64,000 bases of DNA from Mangrovibacter phragmitis (GCF_001655675.1 NZ_LYRP01000001.1:1-64000); one strand, 5' to 3'; positions 38,814 through 48,566 are shown, counted from the stretch's first letter. Notes: generated by a model from the sequence alone, not told the origin. Translations and numbers: made by a program.

Positions 38814-40070
38814 CTAGTGTGCTTTGAAATGCAACCGGGCTCCGGTACACAGAGCCAGGCAAAGTAACAGGGCGATAAACCCGGCAACGCCCGGCCAACC
38901 AGCGTTATGCCAGAAAACGCCACCTAAGGTGCCCGCCAGGCTGGAACCCAGGTAATAACAGAACAGGTACAATGATGAAGCCTGGCCTTTGGCCCGGCGT
39001 GCGCGTTGCCCAATCCAGCCGCTGGCAACAGCGTGAGCGGCAAAGAACCCGGCCGAGAACAACAGCATGCCAATAAATATTGCCCACAGATTATTGAATA
39101 ACGTGATAAGCACGCCACACAACATAATTGCCGTGAATAAAATCATGACTGGCCCGCGGCCATACTTATTGGTCATTGCTCCTGCTCTGGGGGAGCTCCA
39201 GGTACCAGTCAGGTAAACCACCGACAACAACCCAACCACAGCCTGGCTCAGGAACCAGGGAGCAGACATCAGGCGGTAGCCAATATAGTTAAATAATGTG
39301 ACAAACGCGCCCATTAACAAAAAACCTGTCGCAAATAGCAGAGGAAGACCATCATCCCGCCAGTGCAGGCGAAAGTTAATCAGCAGCGTTTTAGGCCGTA
39401 GTGAAGCAGGGCGGAAATGACGCGAAGCAGGCAAAATGCGCCAAAACATTAAGGCGGAAGCCAGCGCAAAACAACCGATGAAACCCATGGCGATACGCCA
39501 GGAGAATAAGTCCGTCACCACACCGGTAATCAGGCGGCCACTCATGCCACCAATTGAGTTCCCACTAATATAAAGCCCCATAGAAAATGCCACTACGCTT
39601 GGGTGTATTTCTTCACTGAGATAAGTCATCCCTACAGCGGCAACACCACTGAGCGCCAGGCCTGTCAGTGCGCGCATAATCAGGATCCCTTGCCAGGTTG
39701 GCATAATCGTGGCAAGGATGGTACAAGCTGCCGCCAACAGAAGCGCCGCAACCATAATGGGTTTGCGCCCCATGGCATCTGAAAGTGGTCCGGTAAACAG
39801 CAAACCAACCGCCAGCAACCCAGTGGACATAGACAGTGAAATACTGGCGCTGGCAGCCGAAATGCCAAATTCGTGGGAGAGAATTGGCAAAATAGGTTGT
39901 ACACAATAGAGCAACGCGAAAGTGGCCAGGCCTGCGGTAAACAGGGCAAGGGTCACACGCATAAACTGGGGAGTACCACGCTTGATAAACTCAGAACTTA
40001 CCGGTGCTTCAGAAGGTTTACCGTCAATAACTCTGCCCGGTGCAGAGGTGACGATGGTTGTACGGCTCAC
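38814..40070 (-). CDS. ynfM: MFS transporter YnfM
   Basis: Inner-membrane major facilitator of 418 aa (E. coli YnfM 417), 12 TM helices, drug:H+ antiporter-like; proposed arabinose or drug efflux in E. coli, substrate not settled. GPLSDAMGRKPIMV (loop 2-3) is the MFS signature, and GMTYLSEEIHPSVVAFSMGLYISGNSIGG is highly conserved with E. coli. I chose the GTG at 40070 (VSRTT..., AGGGA upstream) because the length and sequence then agree with E. coli MSRTT; an ATG 11 codons earlier lacks a ribosome site. It is divergent from its probable LysR regulator ynfL. Confidence 0.92.
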   Translation of the reverse strand: MSRTTIVTSAPGRVIDGKPSEAPVSSEFIKRGTPQFMRVTLALFTAGLATFALLYCVQPILPILSHEFGISAASASISLSMSTGLLAVGLLFTGPLSDAMGRKPIMVAALLLAAACTILATIMPTWQGILIMRALTGLALSGVAAVGMTYLSEEIHPSVVAFSMGLYISGNSIGGMSGRLITGVVTDLFSWRIAMGFIGCFALASALMFWRILPASRHFRPASLRPKTLLINFRLHWRDDGLPLLFATGFLLMGAFVTLFNYIGYRLMSAPWFLSQAVVGLLSVVYLTGTWSSPRAGAMTNKYGRGPVMILFTAIMLCGVLITLFNNLWAIFIGMLLFSAGFFAAHAVASGWIGQRARRAKGQASSLYLFCYYLGSSLAGTLGGVFWHNAGWPGVAGFIALLLCLALCTGARLHFKAH

Positions 40071-40194
40071 ACGAATCCCTAATTTTTCTCTCTTCCCCCG
40101 CATTCAATGGGACGGGGTAACCACCTGGTGTAGGGTAGGAATTTTCGATTATTCTGTCTAATATATTAATAATCTCAAATAATATTTATAAAGT

Positions 40195-41091
40195 ATGAAT
40201 ATCGAATTGCGCCATTTACGCTATTTTATTGCGGTTGCGGAAGAGTGTCATTTTGGGCGGGCTGCTGCGCGGCTGAATATTTCCCAGCCACCACTGAGCC
40301 AGCAAATCCAGATTCTGGAGCAGCAAATTGGTGCACGCTTGCTGGCCCGCACCAACCGGAGTGTCAGCCTTACGGCTGCGGGGCAACAATTTCTGGCAGA
40401 TGCACGGCAAATTCTTATCCAGGTCGAAGCGGCTGCAACTCGTGCGGAGCGATTGCACCAGGGGGAAATTGGCGAGCTACGCCTGGGTTTTACTTCCTCA
40501 GCGCCATTTATCAAATCTGTTTCGGCATCTTTATCCGCTTTTCGCCGCCAGTACCCCGGTGTGCATATGCAAACCCTTGAAATCAATACTCGTGCACAAA
40601 TCGCGCCCTTGAGTGAGGGAGCGCTGGATCTTGGCCTGATGCGTAATACCACATTGCCGGATACGCTTGAATGGCAGGTCATTCTGCGTGAGCCATTGCT
40701 GGCGATGCTTCCCATGGATCATCATCTTGCCCGCCGGTCAGTAATTCCATTAACTGAACTGGCAAAAGAACCCTTTGTTTTTTTTGATCCTCATGTGGGA
40801 ACGGGTTTGTACGATGAAATTCTGGGGCTATTGCGCCGATATAATTTGACTGCGCAAATTACCCAGGAAGTGGGAGAAGCAATGACGATAATTGGCCTGG
40901 TTTCCGCAGGCCTCGGGGTGTCGATTTTGCCGGCTTCATTTCGCCGGGTACAACTTAAAGAGATGGTCTGGGTTCCCCTTGATGTCCATGATGCGGTTTC
41001 AGAAATGTGGCTGGTCTGGTCGCGCCATCATGAGCAGAGCGCTGCGGCACAGCATTTCAAAAATCTGCTGTTAACATCAATCAAAGGCTAA
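40195..41091 (+). CDS. ynfL: LysR-family regulator YnfL
   Basis: 298 aa (E. coli YnfL 297). The winged helix is in residues 1-60 (MNIELRHLRYFIAVAEECHFGRAAARLNISQPPLSQQI), and the effector domain at about 90-295 contains GELRLGFTSSAPFI and GLVSAGLGVSILPASFRRVQ. It belongs to the BenM/CatR-like branch. The divergent arrangement with ynfM (124 bp between starts) is the classic LysR layout and suggests it controls ynfM; the effector is unknown. Confidence 0.93.
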   Translation: MNIELRHLRYFIAVAEECHFGRAAARLNISQPPLSQQIQILEQQIGARLLARTNRSVSLTAAGQQFLADARQILIQVEAAATRAERLHQGEIGELRLGFTSSAPFIKSVSASLSAFRRQYPGVHMQTLEINTRAQIAPLSEGALDLGLMRNTTLPDTLEWQVILREPLLAMLPMDHHLARRSVIPLTELAKEPFVFFDPHVGTGLYDEILGLLRRYNLTAQITQEVGEAMTIIGLVSAGLGVSILPASFRRVQLKEMVWVPLDVHDAVSEMWLVWSRHHEQSAAAQHFKNLLLTSIKG

Positions 41092-41127
41092 TAAAGGGTT
41101 AATAATTCGCCAGTACATGAGTAAAAA

Positions 41128-41143
41128 TGTGCGTTAATTCACA
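41128..41143. promoter_or_regulatory. CRP site in the mlc promoter
   Basis: TGTGC-GTTAAT-TCACA, one mismatch to the CRP consensus TGTGA-N6-TCACA, 91 bp before the mlc start. mlc is cAMP-CRP-controlled in E. coli. Confidence 0.6.
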
Positions 41144-41199
41144 AGGCTGGGTAAATATTTGACGGCGAGTACGGAAGTGCTTCACCATAGCGCTGAAGA

Positions 41200-41221
41200 T
41201 TATTTCGAAGCGCGAAAATAA
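41200..41221. promoter_or_regulatory. Mlc operator (autoregulation)
   Basis: Arms TTATTTCG and CGAAAATAA around AAGCG match the Mlc box known for mlc, manX and ptsG of E. coli. It lies 12 bp before the mlc GTG start, consistent with autorepression. Confidence 0.82.
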
Positions 41222-41233
41222 AGGGAGCCGTCC

Positions 41234-42454
41234 GTGGTGGTTGACAGCCAGCCAGGCCATATAGATCAAATTAAGCAGACCAATGCAGGTGCCGTTTATC
41301 GCCTGATTGATCAACTCGGCCCGGTTTCCCGCATTGACCTTTCACGCCTGGCGCAACTGGCGCCTGCCAGTATCACGAAAATCGTGCGTGAACTGTTGGA
41401 AGTGCATCTGGTTCAGGAGACTGAAATTCAGGAGCCGGGTAGCCGTGGCCGTCCGGCAATTGGCCTGCAGGTAGAAACTGAGGCCTGGCATTATTTGTCG
41501 GTGCGTATTTCTCGTGGCGAAATCAGCCTGGCATTACGTGATCTGAGCGGCAAAGCCGTGGTCGAAGAGAACATACCGTTTGCGCAGTCCGGCAATGAGC
41601 CATTTCTTGAGCGGCTTGTCAAAGAAGTGGATGCATTTTTTACCCGCAATCAGTCCCGCCTGGAGCGGTTAACGGCGATTGCTATCACTTTGCCCGGTAT
41701 AATTGATACGGAAAATGGCATCGTGCACAGCATGCCGTTTTATGCCGATGTAAAAGAAATGCCTCTTGGTAGTACGCTGGAAAACCATACCGGTGTGCCT
41801 GTGTATATTCAGCATGATATCAGCGCATGGACTATGGCTGAGTCATTATTTGGCGCATCGCGTGGAGCCCGCGATATTATTCAGGTTGTTATCGACCACA
41901 ATGTGGGTGCTGGTGTGATAACCGACGGGCGGTTGCTGCATGCTGGCAGCAGCAGTCTGGTGGAGATTGGGCACACCCAGGTCGACCCATGGGGGAAGCG
42001 TTGCTACTGTGGAAATCACGGTTGCCTGGAAACCATTGCCAGTACAGACAGTGTACTTGAGCTGGCACAGCAGCGCCTGGGCCAGTCGATGAGCAGCATG
42101 CTGCATGACCAGCCTTTATCCGTTGAATCCCTGTGTGATGCTGCGCTGAAAGGGGATTTACTGGCAAAAGATATTATTACCGGCGTGGGCACCAATGTGG
42201 GGCGTATTCTGGCAATTATGGTGAATTTATTTAACCCACAAAAAATACTGATTGGCTCACCACTGAACAGGGCCGCAGCTATTCTCTACCCGGCAATGAC
42301 CAATTGCATACACCAGCAGTCGTTACCGGCATACAGCCGCCATATCCGGGTAGAGTCTACCCAGTTCAATAACCGTGGCACGATGGCTGGAGCCGCACTG
42401 GTAAAAGACGCGATGTATAACGGATCTTTACTCATCCGTCTGTTACAAGGGTAA
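41234..42454 (+). CDS. mlc: Glucose-responsive ROK repressor Mlc
   Basis: 406 aa, identical in length to E. coli Mlc and highly conserved. It represses ptsG, manXYZ, malT and its own gene, and is relieved when dephosphorylated EIICB-Glc sequesters it at the membrane. N-terminal helix-turn-helix LSRLAQLAPASITKIVRELLE (about 36-56); structural zinc site GHTQVDPWGKRCYCGNHGCLET (His247, Cys257, Cys259, Cys264 in E. coli numbering). GTG start at 41234 after AAGGGAG, aligned with E. coli MVAENQPG. The Mlc box and the CRP-like site upstream match E. coli control. Confidence 0.97.
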   Translation: MVVDSQPGHIDQIKQTNAGAVYRLIDQLGPVSRIDLSRLAQLAPASITKIVRELLEVHLVQETEIQEPGSRGRPAIGLQVETEAWHYLSVRISRGEISLALRDLSGKAVVEENIPFAQSGNEPFLERLVKEVDAFFTRNQSRLERLTAIAITLPGIIDTENGIVHSMPFYADVKEMPLGSTLENHTGVPVYIQHDISAWTMAESLFGASRGARDIIQVVIDHNVGAGVITDGRLLHAGSSSLVEIGHTQVDPWGKRCYCGNHGCLETIASTDSVLELAQQRLGQSMSSMLHDQPLSVESLCDAALKGDLLAKDIITGVGTNVGRILAIMVNLFNPQKILIGSPLNRAAAILYPAMTNCIHQQSLPAYSRHIRVESTQFNNRGTMAGAALVKDAMYNGSLLIRLLQG

Positions 42455-42560
42455 CAATTTGTCGTAACCACACTAAAAATTGCGCTACCTCAAACTGGCT
42501 GTCTGAGGATTCTTTTAGAATTTCTGCACTGAATTATTTATTCCATTAACTATCCCCAAA

Positions 42561-42664
42561 TAATTTAAGTTGCAGAACAGGCCTGCTTACGTGGGTTTGA
42601 GTGTGGTCGCAATCACCTTTCCAACACAGTATTCGGCACATCTGGCAACTTGGAGTACGAGGGG
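42561..42664. repeat. Possible degenerate enterobacterial palindromic repeat
   Basis: The stretch begins CCCCAAATAATTTAAGTTGCAG and ends GGCAACTTGGAGTACGA (boundaries approximate). The ends are inverted to each other (AAGTTGC / GCAACTT). This resembles a short dispersed repeat I recall from Klebsiella/Enterobacter/Serratia intergenic regions. Only one copy is in the window. Confidence 0.3.
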
Positions 42665-42698
42665 CCTTTCTTCCCTTACAATATCGGTGGAGTCAGCC

Positions 42699-43397
42699 AT
42701 GCTGAAGCGTTTTTTTGTCACGGGAACGGATACAGCTGTTGGTAAGACAGTCGTGTCCCGTGCGTTACTTCAGGCGTTGGTGTCAGCGGGACATACTGCT
42801 GCAGGGTATAAACCTGTAGCCAAAGGCAGTCAGGAGACACCGGAAGGGTTACGTAACCGGGATGCACTTGTGCTGCAATCGGTCTCATCGCTTGAATTAC
42901 CTTATGATGCCGTCAATCCTGTCGCTCTGAGCGAAGAGGAAAGCAGTGTTGCTCACAGCTTCCCTATTAACTACAGCCTGTTATCTGATGGCCTGGCGAA
43001 GTTATCCGGCCAGGTTCAGCATGTGGTTGTTGAAGGTACCGGGGGCTGGCGCAGCCTGATGAACGACCTGCGGCCACTTTCTGAGTGGGTGGTGCAGGAA
43101 CAATTGCCGGTACTGATGGTGGTGGGTATCCAGGAAGGGTGCATCAACCACGCATTGCTCACGGCGCAGGCTGTCGCCAGTGACGGTCTGCCGCTGCTTG
43201 GCTGGGTGGCTAACCGCATTAACCCATGTCTGGCGCACTATGCAGAAATTATTGATGTAATGAGTAAAAAAATCCCGGCACCGCTGGTAGGGGAAGTACC
43301 CTATTTACCACGGGCGGAACAGCGGGATTTGGCCCGATATCTTGATCTATCCGTACTGGGCCTTACGGTAAATCGAGTCCGGCCACAGCCAGCGTGA
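42699..43397 (+). CDS. ynfK: Dethiobiotin synthetase homologue YnfK (BioD2)
   Basis: 232 aa (E. coli YnfK/BioD2 231). Dethiobiotin synthetases close the ureido ring of dethiobiotin with ATP and CO2; YnfK is the second copy in E. coli, with its role in cells uncertain. P-loop [18 protein letters not shown] (about 6-23), YKPVAKGSQ (about 39), and [15 protein letters not shown] (about 110). GGAG precedes the ATG at 42699; the frame is open 43 codons upstream without similarity. Its last 51 bp overlap the convergent clcB 3' end. Confidence 0.93.
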   Translation: MLKRFFVTGTDTAVGKTVVSRALLQALVSAGHTAAGYKPVAKGSQETPEGLRNRDALVLQSVSSLELPYDAVNPVALSEEESSVAHSFPINYSLLSDGLAKLSGQVQHVVVEGTGGWRSLMNDLRPLSEWVVQEQLPVLMVVGIQEGCINHALLTAQAVASDGLPLLGWVANRINPCLAHYAEIIDVMSKKIPAPLVGEVPYLPRAEQRDLARYLDLSVLGLTVNRVRPQPA

Positions 43398-44633
43398 CAG
43401 CACGGAAGCAATAACACTGGCCAGTAACAGGGCGGGTAACAAAGTATACTCGCCTGTCATTTCGCACACCATCAATGCCGCCATGATAGGCGCATGGGTG
43501 GTGGCGGCAAGTAATGCTGCCATTCCTGTCAGGCCGAAGCAGAGCACGCTTTCGGTATCCACGCCATGGAGCATTCCCCACAAACGCCCGGCACATAACC
43601 CTGTTGCCACACCAATAAATAAGGTGGGTGTGAAAACCCCGCCTGGGGCACCGGAACAACTGCTCGCCAGCACAGCCAACAGCTTACACAGTAAAATCAG
43701 GCCAATAAACCCGAACAGTGGAGGCTGGCTCAAAAATGCCTGAACAACGCTGTAACCATTACCCCAGACCATGGGAGTAAATGCAGAAAGGCAACCCACT
43801 ATAGCGCCACCAGCCATCAGCCTGAGCGGTAAGGGCGCTATTTTTTGAAAGCCTTTACGGCTGGCGGACATCAGCCTGAGCAATAATGCTCCCCAGCACC
43901 CCATAACCACGCCAAGTAGCGCCATTTCCAGGTATTGAGAAGGTGATGGCGCGGTAAGAGGTATCACCTGGTAGAGCGTGGTTCTGCCGTCACTGAGCAG
44001 GAGTGTCACCAGTTGTGCACTCACCGCAGCAATTACCACTGGCCCAAGCGAAGCCAGCATTAAGGTGCCAAACAACACTTCGGCAATAAACAGGCTTCCT
44101 GCAAGCGGGGCATGATAGGCGCTGGCCATCCCGGCCGCAGCACCGCAGGCCAGCCATAATTTCCACTCTTCGCGTGGTGTCAGGTAGTGGCACAGTTTGG
44201 CAGCAGCTAGCGAGGCAAGCAATATCATGGCTCCTTCCCGGCCAATTGCGCTGCCGGTAGAAACCACAATCAGTGAGGCACCGGATTTAACCAGGCTGCG
44301 TTGTGTGTCAAGCTGGCCATCGCCACTTTCAATGGCTTCCATATAGTCGTCCGGGCCGTGAGGGTGTTGGTACGAATAGCGCTGCCATAGCCACAGTACC
44401 AGTCCGGCCAGTAACCCCCCTGTCGCGGGTGTCAAAATACGTCGCCACACAGGTAAGGCATCGGCTGCCGCAACCAGGCTGCCACCATGACTTCCCAAAA
44501 CTGCATTTTCCAAAAACAGTAATGTTTGGCGAAATAACCAGACCGCGAGTGCTGCGGCAATACCTGTGACAACGGCCAGCAACAGGCGGCGCAACATACT
44601 GCGAATTTCCGGAAAAGGGTGAAGACGACGCAT
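43347..44633 (-). CDS. clcB: Voltage-gated-type chloride/proton antiporter ClcB
   Basis: Inner-membrane CLC-family antiporter, 428 aa (E. coli ClcB 418), 18 intramembrane helices in two inverted halves. It works in extreme acid resistance by moving Cl- against H+. Conserved filters are visible: [11 protein letters not shown] (about 127-137, the GREGP-like motif with the gating Glu), GSGAPGG-type [17 protein letters not shown] (about 320), and the second-half [15 protein letters not shown] (about 358). The length suggests an ATG at 44633; an alternative M is 12 codons later, where E. coli starts. It overlaps ynfK by 51 bp tail to tail. Confidence 0.92.
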   Translation of the reverse strand: MRRLHPFPEIRSMLRRLLLAVVTGIAAALAVWLFRQTLLFLENAVLGSHGGSLVAAADALPVWRRILTPATGGLLAGLVLWLWQRYSYQHPHGPDDYMEAIESGDGQLDTQRSLVKSGASLIVVSTGSAIGREGAMILLASLAAAKLCHYLTPREEWKLWLACGAAAGMASAYHAPLAGSLFIAEVLFGTLMLASLGPVVIAAVSAQLVTLLLSDGRTTLYQVIPLTAPSPSQYLEMALLGVVMGCWGALLLRLMSASRKGFQKIAPLPLRLMAGGAIVGCLSAFTPMVWGNGYSVVQAFLSQPPLFGFIGLILLCKLLAVLASSCSGAPGGVFTPTLFIGVATGLCAGRLWGMLHGVDTESVLCFGLTGMAALLAATTHAPIMAALMVCEMTGEYTLLPALLLASVIASVLSRWLWPDSIYRKAQYG

Positions 44634-44729
44634 GGCAAAGATTCCCCAGAGTTAATCTTTATTTTAACTATCTATCAGTTGGTTAGCATTCTGGTTATAA
44701 GGTTATATTGAAACGAAATATAACAAAAG

Positions 44730-44742
44730 GTGACACTGTCAC
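44730..44742. promoter_or_regulatory. 13-bp palindrome upstream of clcB
   Basis: GTGACACTGTCAC, identical to the site upstream of fumC (404-416). It lies 97 bp before the clcB start. A second symmetric element, CTGATT / AATCAG (44750-44768), is adjacent. Confidence 0.4.
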
Positions 44743-44809
44743 TTAAAGGCTGATTAATTAACAATCAGGCCTGACAATAGACCGCCAGGTCTGATGAGTT
44801 AAACACCAT

Positions 44810-45421
44810 TCAGCGCCATAAAGGTTTATCAGCTACCGGGACTGGTGAGCCTGCCTGCCATTGGTGGAGAGTAACTTGTGTGAGTTGGCTCAGTGCAGAG
44901 TAAAAATCGCCAGGTTCACTTTCGCCCAGTACATTGAGAAACCTGGGAGCCCAGGGAAGTATATGCCACGCCAGCAGTTCGTTGGTGGCCTGTTCCTGGC
45001 CATTTTCCGCCAGCCAGGCAGCCAGCATAAGAAGGGTGCCAATATGGTCTTCCGGTTCATTCTGGTTGGTTTCATGTTGAATACCCAGTTGTTGCATCCA
45101 GCTACGTAACGCAAGCAAAGAGTCGCCAAACAGGACATTTTCTTTATCAAGCCAGACGGAACCCCAGGGGGGAGCAGGCAGGGCGTCTGGTCCAATAAAT
45201 AACCGTTGCCACGTTTCATCCAGTTTCCGCCGCTGTGGCGCAGCGAGCCGCATTCTCTGTGCAATACTGTTCAGCCTGTCATCTGCCCAGGGCCAGTCTT
45301 GTAGCCAGCTACCGGACGTGAAAGCGTCAACTAACGAGTGCGTTTGTGGTGCTTGTGGGGAAAAATAAAACAGCGCACCCAGTGCGCGTCCTGTCAGGGC
45401 AATATTCTCCAGGCGGGACAT
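44810..45421 (-). CDS. dmsD: Tat proofreading chaperone DmsD
   Basis: Cytosolic all-helical chaperone (TorD/DmsD family), 203 aa (E. coli 204). It binds the twin-arginine signal peptides of DmsA and YnfE/F and holds them until the molybdenum cofactor is inserted. The family motif is seen as LPAPPWGSVWLDKENVLFGDS (about 81-101; P-P-x-(E/G)-S-x-x-x) and ETNQNEPEDHIGTLLMLAAWLAE (about 120-142), the substrate-binding E-P-D-H loop. GAGGTG supports the ATG at 45421. It remains intact although ynfG and ynfH between it and ynfE are broken. Confidence 0.93.
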   Translation of the reverse strand: MSRLENIALTGRALGALFYFSPQAPQTHSLVDAFTSGSWLQDWPWADDRLNSIAQRMRLAAPQRRKLDETWQRLFIGPDALPAPPWGSVWLDKENVLFGDSLLALRSWMQQLGIQHETNQNEPEDHIGTLLMLAAWLAENGQEQATNELLAWHILPWAPRFLNVLGESEPGDFYSALSQLTQVTLHQWQAGSPVPVADKPLWR

Positions 45422-45472
45422 GTTACACCTCAATTAACAGTGAATAAGTGGGCGTCCTCGCCCACAGAAAGT

Positions 45473-45750
45473 TCAGTTTTCTACAACCATACCAATAGTT
45501 ACACCCAGACCATAGAACAACCCGCGGCCAGTCCATTCACCGAGAATAACCAGCCCCCATCCGCTGAGCAAGGCTGGTAACGATGGATTCTTGCGTCGCA
45601 CCAGTGGGCAGGCCCGGCAACCCCGCCCTGATACCAGCAATACCATGTGTGTTGTTCGCCATTGAGCATAGTGAGAAAGCAAAGTAGTGGCCTGCTGTAC
45701 TGAGCTGTGAATCCCGGCAAGAGGGAGTGTCTGCGCGTGGTGTAATACAC
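45473..45750 (-). pseudogene. ynfH: ynfH remnant (C-terminal fragment of membrane anchor)
   Basis: About 90 codons remain, ending at a TGA at 45473-45475. In one frame it reads LPLAGIHSSVQQA, later CRACPLVRRKNPSLPA and GRGLFYGLGVTIGM, which aligns with the C-terminus of E. coli YnfH (IHSSVQQA, CPLIRRREP, GRVLFYGLHMTVGM). The first two thirds, including most TM helices that bind menaquinol, are missing. No start codon or ribosome site gives it expression. It is fused out of frame to a ynfG fragment at about 45750. Confidence 0.85.
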
Positions 45751-45837
45751 AGGGCCAAAATCCAGCGCCCGTAACAGGCAGGATTCAACGCAAGACTGTT
45801 TTTCACCTTCAGCGACACGGGAATAACAGCCATCACA
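45751..45837 (-). pseudogene. ynfG: ynfG remnant (internal fragment of Fe-S subunit)
   Basis: 29 codons reading CDGCYSRVAEGEKQSCVESC and then LLRALDFGP, matching E. coli YnfG (CDGCYSRVAEGKQPICVESC, PLRALEFGP). Both the N-terminal ~150 residues and the C-terminus are lost. The fragment begins inside the last codons of ynfE and ends at the junction with ynfH. The four Fe-S clusters of the original subunit cannot form. Confidence 0.87.
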
Positions 45838-48271
45838 ATACCTTCTCTATTTCAACGAGGTTGGTATGCTGCGGGTTGCCTTTCGCCAGCGGAGACGGAC
45901 GCTGTGTGGTTAATGTGTTGACGCATGCGCCGTGGTCAATACGGTCCCCATTCATACTGGCATTATGCCATGCGCCCTGGCCCATAGCGGTTACGCCGGG
46001 CATAATGCGCGGTGTCACTTTCGCGGGAATACGTAGCTCTCCACGTTCATTAAATACCCGCACCATATCTCCTTGTTGGATGCCGCGCTGTTGGGCGTCA
46101 ACTGGGTTGATCCACACTTCCTGGCGGCAGGCAGCCTGCAGGACATCAACATTGCCATAGGATGAATGAGTGCGCGCCTTATAATGAAATCCAAATAACT
46201 GTAAAGGCCACTGACGGCGGTCTGATGAATCCCAGCCTTCAAACGTGCTGGCATAAATGGGGAGTGGGCTGATGACCTCATCAGGTTTGATTTCCCACTG
46301 TCTGGCAATGTCTGCCAGCCGGGAAGAGTAAATTTCAATTTTTCCGGAAGGCGTTTTCAATGGATGCGCCACCGGATCATCGCGAAAGTCTTTATAGGCC
46401 ACGAAATGCCCGTCCGGGTCTTTGCGCTTATAAATACCCATTTCACGCAGTGCTTCATATTGCGGGAGTTTGGGATCACGGGCGATCATTTTGCTGTACA
46501 GGTACTGCAACCATTCACGCTGGGTCCGGCCTTCAGTAAATTTCTGGTAAATATCCGGGCCGAGCCTGCGGGCAATTTCACTGGTTATCCAGTAAATGGG
46601 TTTACGTTCAAATTTTGCAGAGGTTGCTGGCTGGATAAATATCAGGTAGCCCATATTTCCTGCATAATCATTGGGAATAATATCTTCCTGCTCAACGGTC
46701 ATCAGGTCTGGCAACAGAATATCGGCGTATTTAGCCGAAGCAGTTAAAAAGTTGTCGATAACCACGATCATTTCGCACTGTTTATCGTCCTGCAAAATAT
46801 CATGGGTGCGGTTTATCTGGGCATGCTGGTTTACCAGCGTGTTGCCTGCATAGTTCCAGATAAATTTAATGGGCACATCGAGTTTTTCTTTACCTCTCAC
46901 CCCGTCGCGCAGCGCAGTCATCTCCGGCCCACGGGTAATGGCATCTGTCCATGTGAAACAGGAAATCGCGGTTTTAACTGGGTTATTCAGTACTGGCATA
47001 CGCTCAATGGTAATGGTCCAGGTCGATTCACGCGCACCACTGTTACCACCGTTGATGCCAACATTACCGGTCAGAATGGGGAGCATCACTATTGCGCGGG
47101 ATGTCAGTTCACCATTAGCCTGGCGCTGCGGCCCCCAACCCTGGCAAATGTAGGCTGGTTTGGTACTGCCTATTTCCCGGGCAAGCTGGATAATTTTGTC
47201 GGCAGGAATACCCGTAATAGCCGATGCCCACTGTGGCGTTTTCGGCGTTTTATCCTCTCCAGCGCCTAATATCCAGGCTTTATAATGGCCATTAGCAGGC
47301 GCATCCGCAGGGAGTGTTTTCTCGTCATAGCCAACGCAATAGTCATCTAAAAATGCCTGGTCAACTAAATTCTCGGTAATCAGAACCCAGGCCATTCCCG
47401 AAACCAGAGCGGCATCCGTACCCGGACGAATGGGAACCCACTCATCCTCACGGCCAGCGGCGGTATCGGTGTAGCGGGGGTCAATTATTATCATTCTGGC
47501 ATTGGATATTGCCCGAGCCTGCTCAAGGAAATAAGTGATCCCGCCGCCGCTCATGCGGGTTTCTGCCGGGTTATTGCCAAACATCACCACCAGTTTGCTA
47601 TTTTGAATATCCGAAGTGCTGTTACCCAGGTTACTGCCATAGGTATAAGGCATGGCACAGGAAATTTGTGCGGTGCTGTAAGTCCCGTATTGGTTGAGAA
47701 AACCGCCATAGCAGTTCATCAGCCGGGTGACCAACGATGCCGAAGGTGAGGAGCGTGTGATATTGCCGCCAACAATGCCGGAGCTGTAATTGATATAGAC
47801 AGCTTCATTACCCCAGGTTTTCACCACCCGCTTCAGGTTAGCGGTAAGGGTATCCAGAGCTTCATCCCAGGAGATGCGCCTGAATTTTCCTTCACCGCGT
47901 TTACCGACTCGCTTCATTGGGTAATTCAGCCTGTCCGGATGGTTCATTCTGCGGCGAATTGAGCGGCCCCGCAGGCAGGCGCGCACCTGGTGATCACCAT
48001 AAATATCAAACCCGGTATTATCTGTTTCGACCCAGGTGACTTCATCATTAGTGACGTGCAGGCGCAGTGCGCAACGGCTGCCACAGTTAACTGAGCAGGC
48101 ACCCCAAACCACTTTATCTCCGGCGGGAGCCATACCCTGTTTCACGGCCGCAGTGGCAGGGCGCAGGCCGAATGGCAAACTCACACCACCGGCGGCCAGT
48201 GCCAGCCCACTTAACATGCCAGATTTGACCAGCGTCCGGCGGCTGATACCGCTATGTTCATCGCTCGACAT
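45833..48271 (-). CDS. ynfE: DMSO/selenate reductase-like molybdoenzyme catalytic subunit YnfE
   Basis: Periplasm-exported molybdopterin oxidoreductase, 812 aa (E. coli YnfE 808), reported to reduce selenate and related to DmsA. Tat signal ISRRTLVKSGMLSGLALAAG; [4Fe-4S] site CSVNCGSRC...CLRGRS (about 60-105); probable Mo-ligand Ser in NQYGTYSTAQIS (about 197); C-terminal molydopterin dinucleotide domain. GGAG six bases before the ATG at 48271 sets the start. It ends VEIEKVL; YnfE of E. coli ends VEIEKI. The coding region is intact, but the usual partners YnfG and YnfH are reduced to fragments downstream, so electron supply from quinol is doubtful. Confidence 0.94.
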   Translation of the reverse strand: MSSDEHSGISRRTLVKSGMLSGLALAAGGVSLPFGLRPATAAVKQGMAPAGDKVVWGACSVNCGSRCALRLHVTNDEVTWVETDNTGFDIYGDHQVRACLRGRSIRRRMNHPDRLNYPMKRVGKRGEGKFRRISWDEALDTLTANLKRVVKTWGNEAVYINYSSGIVGGNITRSSPSASLVTRLMNCYGGFLNQYGTYSTAQISCAMPYTYGSNLGNSTSDIQNSKLVVMFGNNPAETRMSGGGITYFLEQARAISNARMIIIDPRYTDTAAGREDEWVPIRPGTDAALVSGMAWVLITENLVDQAFLDDYCVGYDEKTLPADAPANGHYKAWILGAGEDKTPKTPQWASAITGIPADKIIQLAREIGSTKPAYICQGWGPQRQANGELTSRAIVMLPILTGNVGINGGNSGARESTWTITIERMPVLNNPVKTAISCFTWTDAITRGPEMTALRDGVRGKEKLDVPIKFIWNYAGNTLVNQHAQINRTHDILQDDKQCEMIVVIDNFLTASAKYADILLPDLMTVEQEDIIPNDYAGNMGYLIFIQPATSAKFERKPIYWITSEIARRLGPDIYQKFTEGRTQREWLQYLYSKMIARDPKLPQYEALREMGIYKRKDPDGHFVAYKDFRDDPVAHPLKTPSGKIEIYSSRLADIARQWEIKPDEVISPLPIYASTFEGWDSSDRRQWPLQLFGFHYKARTHSSYGNVDVLQAACRQEVWINPVDAQQRGIQQGDMVRVFNERGELRIPAKVTPRIMPGVTAMGQGAWHNASMNGDRIDHGACVNTLTTQRPSPLAKGNPQHTNLVEIEKVL

Positions 48272-48566
48272 AACTCGCTCCATCGAAAAAATGAGTAACT
48301 ACAACCTGAAAAGAATGGATGAAAGCGTAAATGGCTGCGCGGTAATGCCTGTGGACTACTACGGGCTTTTGCACAGGGAACGCTTCCGTCGTTTTTAGTT
48401 ACCAGACTAATAATTTTTAATATGCAGTGTGGCAGGGTGGATGGAGTAAAATATTATTTCGTATCAAATATCAGCGGGTTTTGTGTGATAAAAAAAGGGA
48501 CTGGCAGGGGAGCCAATAACAGGCGTGGCTCATCAAAGTATGGCCACGCCGGGGGAAGAAATGCTA

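Noticed and set aside
46802-47269. 155-codon plus-strand frame opposite ynfE
   Set aside because: It is antisense to strongly conserved molybdopterin-domain coding sequence, with no similarity or start signal.
48522-48550. GGCGTGGC / GCCACGCC hairpin between ynfE and ynfD
   Set aside because: It lacks a T-tract on either strand and lies at the end of neither gene in a way that supports termination.
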